This document shows, piece by piece, positions 1-5,446 of a DNA stretch of 7,327 nt. The position numbers and the translations under genes were made by a program. The stretch comes from Chloroflexota bacterium (lineage in GTDB: Bacteria; Chloroflexota; DTOL01; JACQYG01). How positions within the stretch are numbered: position 1 is the first letter of the stretch; each line of letters starts with the position of its first letter. The stretch spans positions 1-7,327 of the forward strand of contig JACQYG010000078.1 of NCBI GenBank assembly GCA_016208345.1, written 5' to 3'. The notes beneath the pieces were generated by a model. It was not told the DNA's origin and searched no databases. It worked only from the letters and a program-made list of their open reading frames with translations.

Positions 1-201
1 GTGTCCCAGGTTGAAAACGCCTCCATTGCAGTGGCAGTCAATGAGCCTCCCCCCGGCCACGTCCCAGACGTAAGCGCCTTCCCTTTTCCCGAAGATGAAG
101 TCAACTCCTACCTGGGCGAAGAACTCCGCCTTCCCGCTGGACACGTGATGGGCGAATCGCGCGATGATCTTCTCTTTGGGGTCTTGCCCGATGAGAGACA
201 T
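1..201 (-). CDS. Class III PLP-dependent aminotransferase, N-terminal part (cut by left edge)
   Basis: The first 67 residues of a class III (acetylornithine/GABA-type) pyridoxal-phosphate aminotransferase; the rest lies outside the window. The N-terminal arm is followed at residues 39-67 by the pattern KREGAYVWDVAGGRLIDCH...NLGH, the usual opening of this fold type I family (a G-x-Y-hydrophobic-D-x-x-G-x-x-h-D block leading to a GHxHP-type region). The PLP lysine and the residues that set substrate are not visible, so the exact reaction cannot be named. The ATG at 201 is preceded by a near-perfect Shine-Dalgarno (GAGGAGGT over 206-213) four bases upstream. It starts 24 bases after the stop of the upstream gene, so the two are probably cotranscribed. 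Family assignment is firm; substrate is unknown. Confidence 0.85.
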   Translation of the reverse strand, partial: MSLIGQDPKEKIIARFAHHVSSGKAEFFAQVGVDFIFGKREGAYVWDVAGGRLIDCHCNGGVFNLGH

Positions 202-225
202 GGCTACCTCCTCGCTTGTGTATCC

Positions 226-1203
226 CTATCTCTGGATCTTCTCTTGAAGGATATATGGATACTCCTTATGCAAGAGCCGTATACGGATAAAGCGGTCCAG
301 CTTGCGCATGGACAGATAAAGAGACCAAATGAAGGCATCCTCCCGATAGTAAGAGCGGACTTCTTCATCCCCAACGGGCTTCACGCCCAAATCCGCAGCC
401 TCTCCGGTGAGGAAGTCGTTGACCACGCCGATGACGTCAGGGACGAGGTCAGGCCTTTGGTCCTTGTAGAAATTGGCCACCAGGTCCACGGTCGCCCGAT
501 GAAAGTCGTAGTAACGATTCACCACGTCCTTCAGGAACAAGAGACGCAGCACCCACACCAGGAAGGAGGGAGCACTGCGCAAAAAGAGCTCCGTATCCAG
601 TTGTTCTATCCCCTGAACCCGGAAGAGCGGGGTGCTGGTATCCACATACGAAAGGGAAGCCTTTTCCAGGCGAGGATTCTCGGGGTCGAAACCGTCAATA
701 GACCAGTTGGAGATCGCGGCATCAATGGCAACCTGCAGGCGATCCTGCCGCCGGTTGAAATCCCATACCTTGCGCAGTTCTTGGAGGATCTGCCTGACCA
801 GGACGTGCACCATCTCGTGAGGAAGCCAATGCAGGGCCCGGTTGCCGATGGACAAGGAAGGCAACTGTTTCTGGATAATGTAGAAAACAGGGCGGCCGGC
901 CTTGTTGAGGAAGATTGCATGGCTATGGGGTGGAAGGTGCAGGCCAATCCCCTCTTCCAGCAGGCGATTGTACTCCTCATAGGCGGCCCGATATTTTTCC
1001 ACCTCTTCCAGGCTGTAGAAAAGAGGGAGACGCTTGAAAGCCAGGCCGCGCAATCCTTCAGCCTGGATTTCAAAGACGGTGGTGATCTCTCCATAGCCTA
1101 GAATGAGGGCAGGAATCCTGCTACGCTCAGGATGCTGAGGGTCCAGCCCTCGATCGAATTCCTGGAGGAGGTCCAGGTTCACCTGAAATGCGGTCATGTT
1201 CAT
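226..1203 (-). CDS. Unrecognised ~325-aa protein with kinase/APH-like landmarks
   Basis: I do not recognise a characterised family; it may be one of the catalogued DUF families (possibly DUF6206, from memory and unverified). The order of residues resembles a protein-kinase or aminoglycoside-phosphotransferase fold. There is a glycine-containing turn GYGE (36-39) followed by TTVFEI, then a lysine in LAFKRLP (K57, candidate ATP-binding lysine). Further on, D161-x4-N166 (DAAISN) matches the catalytic-loop D-x4-N spacing, and D188 in YVDTSTP sits where the metal-binding aspartate would lie. A glutamate-rich helix (66-85) after K57 could supply the paired acidic residue. The catalytic-loop histidine is absent, and no signal peptide or clear membrane segment is seen. 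The start is ambiguous: the ATG at 1203 is only two bases from AAGG, whereas the ATG at 1197 lies eight bases away and may be the real one. It sits just upstream of an aminotransferase gene. Confidence 0.75.
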   Translation of the reverse strand: MNMTAFQVNLDLLQEFDRGLDPQHPERSRIPALILGYGEITTVFEIQAEGLRGLAFKRLPLFYSLEEVEKYRAAYEEYNRLLEEGIGLHLPPHSHAIFLNKAGRPVFYIIQKQLPSLSIGNRALHWLPHEMVHVLVRQILQELRKVWDFNRRQDRLQVAIDAAISNWSIDGFDPENPRLEKASLSYVDTSTPLFRVQGIEQLDTELFLRSAPSFLVWVLRLLFLKDVVNRYYDFHRATVDLVANFYKDQRPDLVPDVIGVVNDFLTGEAADLGVKPVGDEEVRSYYREDAFIWSLYLSMRKLDRFIRIRLLHKEYPYILQEKIQR

Positions 1204-1256
1204 CGCCTTTTAGTTCGTAGTCCGTCGATTTTAGTCGCAAAGGTGCAAAGGTTTCT

Positions 1257-1349
1257 TTAATGGTCAAAGACAGTGGTGCGGATGCCCGGGCCATCTTCCG
1301 TGCTGAATTGATGCACGTTGAAGGTCAATCCGGTGATCATGATCGGCAT
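1257..1349 (-). pseudogene. N-terminal stub of a glycyl-radical-enzyme activating protein (radical SAM)
   Basis: A 30-codon reading frame whose residues 5-28 (ITGLTFNVHQFST then EDGPGIRTTVF) match the opening of pyruvate-formate-lyase-activating-enzyme-like radical SAM proteins, which read G-x-h-F-x-h-x-x-F-S-x-x-D-G-P-G-I-R-T-T-V-F. In the family this is followed directly by a K-G-C segment and the CxxxCxxC cluster that holds the 4Fe-4S centre. Here the homology stops after TTVF and the frame ends with Asp-His-stop, so the cluster and all the catalytic barrel are missing. No convincing ribosome binding site precedes either ATG (1349 or 1340). It sits in the gap between the transglutaminase-like gene and the kinase-like gene. 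I read it as a deletion remnant and not a working small gene. Confidence 0.7.
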
Positions 1350-1365
1350 CGTGGCATGAGCACTA

Positions 1366-2223
1366 CTAGGGTTGCCAGTCAGGCGGCATACGCAAACGAG
1401 CGTCGTTTTCGTAGGTGGAGCGTATCTGGGGGAAGGCTTCGTTACCGGCCAGGGTCAGTGCAGCGACGTGATCCAGAAACGCTCTCTCCTCCTCGGTAAG
1501 TTCCTTCTCATCCTTGGCGATAAGCCCCCAACCATCCCAGGGTAGGATTTCGATCTTGTTCAGTGCCAACAAGTCGCGCAGGAGATCACCGCGGATGAAC
1601 CACAACCCGCGCATGTCAAAGATGCCAAAATGGTCAGGGTCAGCTTGGCCGGCGCGGCACATCAGCCATGCTTTTCCCCCGGTCAGGAATTGATCCCGGG
1701 GCACGTCGAGCGGGTCGAATTGGATTTGAAGAACTTGGCGCTGCAACTGGTCGAGTTGGGCGTCCACCAGCGCCCAGCGCTGGTCTTCGGCTTTCCAGTA
1801 CTCGCAAACCCAGTGATCCTCATAGTGATTGGGGAGAAAATACGCACCAAAGCCACAACGCGCCCGAGCAGGCACGCCCTGGTAGCGCAAGATGGCGCAC
1901 AATAGGGTGGCAAAATCGCGGCAGTTGCCCACCAGCCGCTTTTCCAGCGGGCGCGCCACGGTCAGCGGGCGATCATCGAGTTCCCGAATACGCGCTAATT
2001 TCTTTGCAACGGTACGGATCTCAGCCTCTTTCTTTTGGTCTTCTGATAGCGTCAAACCATACCGCTCTGCCCAAAAGACGTGAACCAGGATGCTCTGTAC
2101 CACCTGGCAAAGCGCGGAAATCTCGGTGGGCAGACTCTCAAGCAACCTGGCATGTTCTTTCGGATCGGTGATCAGCCCCGGCTGGGCATAGTATTCTAAC
2201 GGATTGGGGGTTGACTTGGACAC
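1366..2223 (-). CDS. Transglutaminase-like (papain-fold) protein
   Basis: A 285-residue soluble protein with the Cys-His-Asp triad of the transglutaminase-like superfamily. The cysteine is C101 in the helix-start motif GNCRDFATLLCAILR, which is followed by GVPAR. The histidine is H137 in the YEDHWVCEYW strand, and the aspartate is D154 in RWALVDAQLDQ. Such domains in bacteria act as proteases, amidases or cross-linking enzymes; the substrate here is unknown. No signal peptide is visible, so a cytoplasmic location is likely. I chose the GTG at 2223, two bases after the stop of the upstream methyltransferase (TAATCGTG) and with AGGAAA about 12 bases upstream. A longer frame to 2268 would overlap that gene by about 40 bases and is less likely. 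The tight spacing implies translation coupled to the methyltransferase. Confidence 0.85.
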   Translation of the reverse strand: MSKSTPNPLEYYAQPGLITDPKEHARLLESLPTEISALCQVVQSILVHVFWAERYGLTLSEDQKKEAEIRTVAKKLARIRELDDRPLTVARPLEKRLVGNCRDFATLLCAILRYQGVPARARCGFGAYFLPNHYEDHWVCEYWKAEDQRWALVDAQLDQLQRQVLQIQFDPLDVPRDQFLTGGKAWLMCRAGQADPDHFGIFDMRGLWFIRGDLLRDLLALNKIEILPWDGWGLIAKDEKELTEEERAFLDHVAALTLAGNEAFPQIRSTYENDARLRMPPDWQP

Positions 2224-2225
2224 GA

Positions 2226-2993
2226 TTATTGGTTTCCTATCAGCAAAAACCGCCACAACACCGGCCACGTCCGCGGATGGAAATTAAAAAACGCCGGCAC
2301 GCGCGCCCGGTACTCGCGATACCCGTCTCCGAAACGTTCGATCAATTCCGGGTCTTCGGCGGAGCGCAGCCACGCGGTCATCGTCAGCGGTGCCATCATC
2401 CCGGCGAACAGAGCGAACGCGCTGCCGTTCCAAATAACCAGCGCGAAGGCAACGCGCAACGCCGCTGAATAGACCGGATGCCGCAGTATACTGTAAATGT
2501 TGGAATCAACCAACCTCCCTTCGTGAGGGAAGTAGACGTACATCATCGAGAGATTGTCGATGCCGAGCGCCAGAATCGCGCGCAACCACAATGAAATCCC
2601 GGTGACGAGCAAATACAAAAACGGAATCAGCGTGATCTCTCGCGGCAGAATCCGCGGGCCTTCGATCCAAGCGAAGTGCGCCATCCCAACGCCGATCAGG
2701 GTGAGCCCTGGAATCGCAAACCATCGAAACGCGACTGAAAACGCGCGCTCTGCCCACCGCGCTTTGAAAGCGGATCGGCGCACGATCAACTGCGAGATGA
2801 GAATCAGCCCAGACACCATGACAATCGCCTGGCTCACCAGCGTTGAGCCAACAAACAATCCGTCGAACGCGCGGAAAAACGCGGCCGCGACAATAATGGC
2901 GATGGCCAGCACCGCGATTGCCAGCAAGCCATTCGATGGCGCGTTCAACTCCGACCGCTTGAGGAAAATGTCCCGGCCCGGCAGGAAACTCAT
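2226..2993 (-). CDS. ICMT/PEMT-like integral-membrane methyltransferase
   Basis: A 255-residue multi-spanning membrane protein of the isoprenylcysteine carboxyl methyltransferase / phospholipid methyltransferase-like group. Hydrophobic segments lie at about 22-40, 50-71, 90-110, 117-145 and 180-206. The C-terminal SAM-binding signature is clear: YSILRHPVY (167-175, with the R-H-P triplet), then EDPELIERFGDGYREYRARVP (213-233, the family's E-x-x-L...F-G-x-x-Y-x-x-Y-x-x-x-V-P). Bacterial members methylate unknown lipid or small-molecule acceptors, so the substrate cannot be predicted. The ATG at 2993 is preceded by GAGGAGG and overlaps the stop of the MFS remnant as ATGA. A longer frame reaching 3275 is only the shadow of that remnant. 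It is followed after two bases by the transglutaminase-like gene, giving a probable operon. Confidence 0.83.
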   Translation of the reverse strand: MSFLPGRDIFLKRSELNAPSNGLLAIAVLAIAIIVAAAFFRAFDGLFVGSTLVSQAIVMVSGLILISQLIVRRSAFKARWAERAFSVAFRWFAIPGLTLIGVGMAHFAWIEGPRILPREITLIPFLYLLVTGISLWLRAILALGIDNLSMMYVYFPHEGRLVDSNIYSILRHPVYSAALRVAFALVIWNGSAFALFAGMMAPLTMTAWLRSAEDPELIERFGDGYREYRARVPAFFNFHPRTWPVLWRFLLIGNQ

Positions 2994-3271
2994 TTTTCCT
3001 CCTCTTCGCGCACAAAGAAAACGAGGATCGCGATCACGATGAGGATGCCAATCAGATTCGCCATTAGCGGCGCGCGTATCCCACCCCAGGCGTACAGCAA
3101 ACCAACGAGCGTCGGTGCCGGGAATGTGATCATGCCGCGAAACGCATTGAGCCGTCCAAACGCTTCCGCGCGCTCCGCACCGCTGACCTGGCGCGTGAGA
3201 TGGGTGTTGACCACTGGTACCCACATCGCCGCGGTCAACGCGAAAAGAACCTGGGAGGCGGCATTCGATTG
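2990..3271 (-). pseudogene. C-terminal remnant of an MFS transporter
   Basis: An open stretch of about 93 codons ending in the stop that overlaps the methyltransferase start. It reads as the last part of a major facilitator superfamily permease. There is an amphipathic loop HLTRQVSGAERAEAFGRLNA, typical of the cytoplasmic loop before helix 11. Then come a hydrophobic segment around FPAPTLVGLLYAWGG and a final helix NLIGILIVIAILVFF, closing with the charged tail VREEEEK. A full MFS protein has about 400 residues, so roughly three quarters is missing. Going upstream, the frame meets a TGA at 3274-3272, and recognisable transporter sequence (ASQVLFALTAAMWVPVV) ends at about 3262. The gene was therefore cut near 3265-3275. 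The only possible starts are an in-frame TTG (3238) or ATG (3226). Non-functional as a transporter. Confidence 0.72.
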
Positions 3272-3279
3272 TCATGCCG

Positions 3280-3292
3280 ACACCGCCGGTGT
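3280..3292. repeat. 13-nt palindrome between two gene remnants
   Basis: ACACCGCCGGTGT is a perfect odd palindrome (six-base arms around one C). It lies exactly between the stop of the DUF1566-like remnant and the break in the MFS remnant. It has no T-run on the minus side, so it is a poor terminator. It may simply mark the junction. Confidence 0.4.
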
Positions 3293-3574
3293 TTATGGCT
3301 CACGCACGCAGCGGTAGCCGTGGCGCGGGTTTCCCCAGGACTTTGGCTGATGATTAATTCCGCCGTTGTAGCTGACGTAGTAGGCCTGACGCTTGTCGTA
3401 TTCGTCGGCCGACCAGTAGTAGATCGGCGACCAACTTGGGACCCAGAGGGGTGTCTCCTTATCGGGCAAGATTTCGCAATCAGCCCGCTCGAATTCATCA
3501 CCCAACTTGCCGCTCCAGGCGCACCCAGCGCTCTTACCGTGCCGAACGAGTGAGCGGACGATATGATCTCCTGT
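3293..3574 (-). pseudogene. C-terminal remnant of a DUF1566-like protein
   Basis: An open frame of about 93 codons between a TAG (3577-3575) and a TAA (3295-3293), with no ATG or GTG start; the only candidate start is a TTG at 3505. The last 50 residues carry the pattern YYWSADEY...AYYVSYNGG...GYRCVRE. This resembles the closing part of DUF1566/Lcl-C-type domains, where YWSSxxY...AWYVxFxxGxV...YxVRCVR is typical; these are distant relatives of sulfatase-modifying and C-type-lectin-like folds found on exported proteins. The C-terminus looks intact, but the N-terminal part and any signal peptide are gone. Its stop lies about 20 bases from the point where the MFS remnant begins, so two truncated genes meet here. 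The family call is from the motif only. Confidence 0.55.
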
Positions 3575-3994
3575 CTAACGCACAGTTCGCCTTACCCATT
3601 GGCAATCTTTTCTTGATGAATTGCCACAACGTGCCCGGCACGCAGCGCCCGACCGTGAGAAGGGCATTGAGTGAGTTAGGATAACTCCTTAATTGGCGAA
3701 CCTTTTTTCGCTCGTGACGATAAAATTCCGTCTTTTGCGAATCTGTCTGTACCGGAGTTGCAGGAAGTGCACCCACAGGCCGTGGTTGCCACCAGTTGGT
3801 TGGAGCCTGCAGCGGCCTGGCCAGCGGCATAGAGTTTCTCACACAACTCAGGTGGGACAAGTTGGCAACTTGTCCCACATCCTGTGCGAAAAACCTGCCG
3901 GTGACACGGAGGGGTAGGACTACCTGTTCTTTAGCTTTGACCCGGAAGCAAAAAGTTCCTGCTTGACAAGCGACCTCGCCGATTAGAATAGGTA
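3575..3994. other. 420-nt gene-free stretch
   Basis: I see no credible gene on either strand. The longest minus-strand frame here (3878-3534) begins inside a palindrome, has a Pro/Arg-rich translation without recognisable motifs, and runs over the DUF1566 remnant in another frame. The stretch holds one perfect palindrome (3852-3878). It also holds a small one, GCTTGACAAGC (3961-3971), just past the stop of the PEBP gene; on the minus strand this is followed about seven bases later by a run of five T, a weak candidate terminator for that gene. No tRNA-like cloverleaf was recognised. Confidence 0.6.
3852..3878. repeat. Perfect 27-nt palindrome, likely dispersed repeat
   Basis: GTGGGACAAGTTG (3852-3864) is matched exactly by its reverse complement at 3866-3878 around a single G. 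It could form a 12-13 bp hairpin on either strand. No T-run follows on either side, so a simple Rho-independent terminator is unlikely. Similar TGGGACAAGTTGCCAACTTGTCCCA palindromes are, from general familiarity, scattered as REP-like elements in several environmental bacterial genomes. No second copy is in this window. Confidence 0.75.
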
Positions 3995-4633
3995 TTATTT
4001 CCTGGCGTATAGCCCCATCACTTCTGTCTGGGCCAGGATGTGCCCCTTCATCGCCTGGAGCAATTGCTCCTTGCTCGCGCCAGCGGCGAGGTCGAGCACC
4101 GTATCCAGGGCATACAGTTTAAAGAAATAGCGATGGGTGCCGCTAGGTGGACAGGGGCCACCATAGCCCAGCCGACGCCAACTGTTCTGACCGTGCCGGC
4201 TGCCGTCGGGCAGGGTAGCGTCCGAGCGAACGGCCTCTGGCAAGGCGCGCGCTCCGGCCGGCAGGTTATAGAGCACCCAGTGGACCCAGGTACCAGCCGG
4301 CGCGTCGGGGTCATCGGCGATGAGGGCAAAACTACGAGTTGGCTGGGGCGGATCGCCCCACTGCAGCGGTGGTGAGATGTTCTCGCCGTCGCAGGTATAC
4401 TTACGGGGAATCGGCTTCCCGGGCGCAAAGGCGGTGCTCGCCAGTTCAAAAGGCATCGCTTGACCTCCTTTCTCTGGTGGGGCAGACGGCGCTGGTGTCA
4501 GCGTAAGTGTAGGCAGTGCAGGTGTCAGTGCAGGCGCTCCTGGAACGGAAGTGGGAAACGGACCTGGTCCACAGCCACTTCCAACGAAGGTAAAGAGAGT
4601 CATGAGTAGGAACAGTGGAATGAGCTTTCTCAT
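3995..4633 (-). CDS. PEBP family protein (YbhB/YbcL type) with lipoprotein-like leader
   Basis: A phosphatidylethanolamine-binding-protein-fold protein of the bacterial YbhB/YbcL (Raf kinase inhibitor-like) group. Both conserved ligand-pocket blocks are present: DDPDAPAGTWVHWVLYNLP (107-125) and GYGGPCPPSGTHRYFFKLY (156-174), with the usual histidines and the D-P-D-x-P turn. The full-length form (212 aa from ATG 4633, preceded by GAGG) begins MRKL and has a hydrophobic segment up to C21, then a Pro/Thr/Ala-rich linker (about 24-53). This looks like an exported lipoprotein, although the lipobox (VGSGC) has glycine at -3 instead of leucine. A second start at Met60 (4456) has a perfect Shine-Dalgarno and would give a 153-aa leaderless protein, the normal bacterial length. 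Cellular role unknown. It stands alone, with hairpins upstream. Confidence 0.9.
   Translation of the reverse strand: MRKLIPLFLLMTLFTFVGSGCGPGPFPTSVPGAPALTPALPTLTLTPAPSAPPEKGGQAMPFELASTAFAPGKPIPRKYTCDGENISPPLQWGDPPQPTRSFALIADDPDAPAGTWVHWVLYNLPAGARALPEAVRSDATLPDGSRHGQNSWRRLGYGGPCPPSGTHRYFFKLYALDTVLDLAAGASKEQLLQAMKGHILAQTEVMGLYARK
4463..4470 (-). promoter_or_regulatory. Perfect internal Shine-Dalgarno in the PEBP gene
   Basis: The minus strand reads AAGGAGGT, then six bases (CAAGCG), then ATG at 4456, in frame with the PEBP reading frame. This is the strongest ribosome binding site near the gene, better than the GAGG before ATG 4633. It falls exactly at the boundary between the low-complexity linker and the PEBP domain, so it could start a cytosolic form. 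Confidence 0.7.
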
Positions 4634-4769
4634 GTTTGCCTCATCTTTCTGCACGGAGGTTGGCTGTTGCAGGCTTAATCGGGTGGGCGTATGCCGGCTA
4701 ACGTAGTCCGCAGTGCCGAAGCGCCGCTGAAATACGCTTCATTTATTGACGGCTTCCCCTCGGAGGCGG

Positions 4770-4793
4770 CGGGTCCGCGCTGCCAGCGGCCCG
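4770..4793. repeat. GC-rich imperfect inverted repeat
   Basis: CGGGTCCGC (4770-4778) can pair with GCGGCCCG (4786-4793) if one T bulges out, leaving a seven-base loop. It lies directly beside the longer hairpin at 4801-4833. The pair may form a composite repeat or a transcription end structure. Weak on its own. Confidence 0.4.
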
Positions 4794-4800
4794 TGACAAA

Positions 4801-4833
4801 GGAGATGCCTGTCTGCCACAGGCAGGCGTCTCT
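4801..4833 (-). terminator. 14-15 bp hairpin downstream of superoxide reductase; terminator or REP-like element
   Basis: Positions 4802-4815 and 4819-4832 are complementary with two G-T positions and a three-base CCA loop; the outer pair 4801/4833 adds another G-T. The hairpin starts 24 bases after the stop of the superoxide reductase gene. On the minus strand it is followed only by TTTGTC, a poor T-run, and the two G-T positions become A-C mismatches there. Termination is therefore possible but not strong. The CTGCCACAGGCAGG core looks like a dispersed palindromic repeat. Confidence 0.45.
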
Positions 4834-4856
4834 ACGGTGCATCTATGCCGTGGAGG

Positions 4857-5345
4857 CTACTCTACCACCTTGATCTCTTTGCTGCTCTCCCAAAGCCCGT
4901 GGATGTTGCACAAGGCCAGGGCATGTAGTGTGCCAGGCTTGCTGACCTTCAGCGATGCCGTCACCTGGTGGTGCGTGTAGACTGGGCCCTGGTTAGGACC
5001 GGCGGTGGATTCACCGTGGGCGGAGAACTCAAAGTGGCCCACCTGGGCCGTCGCCTGGTGGTGGGTGTAGACTGGGCCCTGGTTAGGACCGGCGGTAGAC
5101 TCGCCGTGGGCGGAGAACTCAAAGTGGCCCACCTGGTGCGTGAACTTTTCGCCCTCCGGATGGAAGTAGATGGAGATCCAACTGATGTGGTGTTCGGTGG
5201 TGTTGGGATGGGCGACCTCCTTCCCCAGGGTGACCTTCACCTCAAAGAGTTCGCCCGCCTTCACCTGGTCGGGGGCTTCGATGACCGGCACGTGCTTCTC
5301 TAGCTTCCAGTCAGCTCGCTGGATGCGTTCGCTCAGTTCCGCCAT
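4857..5345 (-). CDS. Class II superoxide reductase (neelaredoxin type) with internal duplication
   Basis: Superoxide reductase reduces superoxide to hydrogen peroxide at a mononuclear iron site in the cytoplasm of anaerobes and microaerophiles. All expected iron-site residues are visible: E16 and H18 (LEKHVPVIEAP), H46 (AHPNTTEHH), H52, then C146 and H149 in LCNIHGLWESSKEI. There is no N-terminal desulforedoxin domain (no CxxC pair), so it is the one-iron class. The family is normally about 125-132 residues; this protein has 162 because residues 71-100 are repeated at 101-130 with a single change (A98/V128). The start ATG at 5345 has a strong AGGAGG five bases upstream. The ligands themselves lie outside the repeat, but the repeat adds strands between H52 and C146. 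Electron donor (rubredoxin) is not encoded here. Confidence 0.93.
   Translation of the reverse strand: MAELSERIQRADWKLEKHVPVIEAPDQVKAGELFEVKVTLGKEVAHPNTTEHHISWISIYFHPEGEKFTHQVGHFEFSAHGESTAGPNQGPVYTHHQATAQVGHFEFSAHGESTAGPNQGPVYTHHQVTASLKVSKPGTLHALALCNIHGLWESSKEIKVVE
4957..5136. repeat. 90-bp in-frame tandem duplication inside superoxide reductase
   Basis: Copies 4957-5046 and 5047-5136 abut exactly. They differ at five positions (4963/5053, 4974/5064, 5007/5097, 5010/5100, 5013/5103). In the coding frame four of the differences are silent and one changes Val to Ala. Both copies encode QVGHFEFSAHGES...GPVYTHHQ plus three residues. Confidence 0.95.
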
Positions 5346-5382
5346 TTTTACCTCCTGTTATGGAAGTGTTAATTATTCTCCA

Positions 5383-5423
5383 CCAGTAGAAAACCTCGAC
5401 TTGGTGACTCATTTCTCTACTGG
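5383..5423. promoter_or_regulatory. Inverted repeat upstream of superoxide reductase
   Basis: CCAGTAGA (5383-5390) is repeated in inverse as TCTACTGG (5416-5423), separated by 25 bases, with AAA/TTT continuing partly inward. It lies 38-78 bases upstream of the superoxide reductase ATG, between it and the stop of the dehydrogenase gene, where a promoter or operator would be expected. An AT-rich stretch (minus-strand AATAATTAA, about 5369-5377) could contain a -10 element, but no convincing -35 is seen. Could equally be a leader hairpin or the end of the upstream transcript. Confidence 0.35.
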
Positions 5424-5446
5424 CAAAGAAGTCTGAATCAAAGGGG

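Noticed and set aside
1..1101. Long 366-aa open frame on the plus strand
   Set aside because: It lies antisense to two well-supported minus-strand genes (aminotransferase N-terminus and kinase-like protein). It has no recognisable motif and its frame follows from codon bias of the real genes.
2224..2268. Extension of the transglutaminase-like protein to ATG 2268
   Set aside because: It would overlap the methyltransferase by about 40 bases; the GTG two bases after its stop is the better coupled start.
2994..3275. N-terminal extension of the methyltransferase to 349 residues
   Set aside because: The extra 94 residues are an Arg/His/Gly-rich out-of-frame reading of the MFS remnant; the ATG at 2993 has GAGGAGG and an ATGA overlap.
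3534..3878. Minus-strand 114-aa frame
   Set aside because: It starts inside a palindrome, has no ribosome binding site or motif, and overlaps the DUF1566-like remnant in another frame.
3963..3989. Plus-strand TTGACA...TAGAAT promoter-like pair
   Set aside because: The spacer is only 15 bases, the TTGACA is part of a small palindrome, and it points into the antisense of the PEBP gene with no plus-strand gene to serve.
4968..5303. Plus-strand 111-aa frame containing a protein repeat
   Set aside because: It is the antisense shadow of the duplicated superoxide reductase; the repeat is inherited from the 90-bp duplication.
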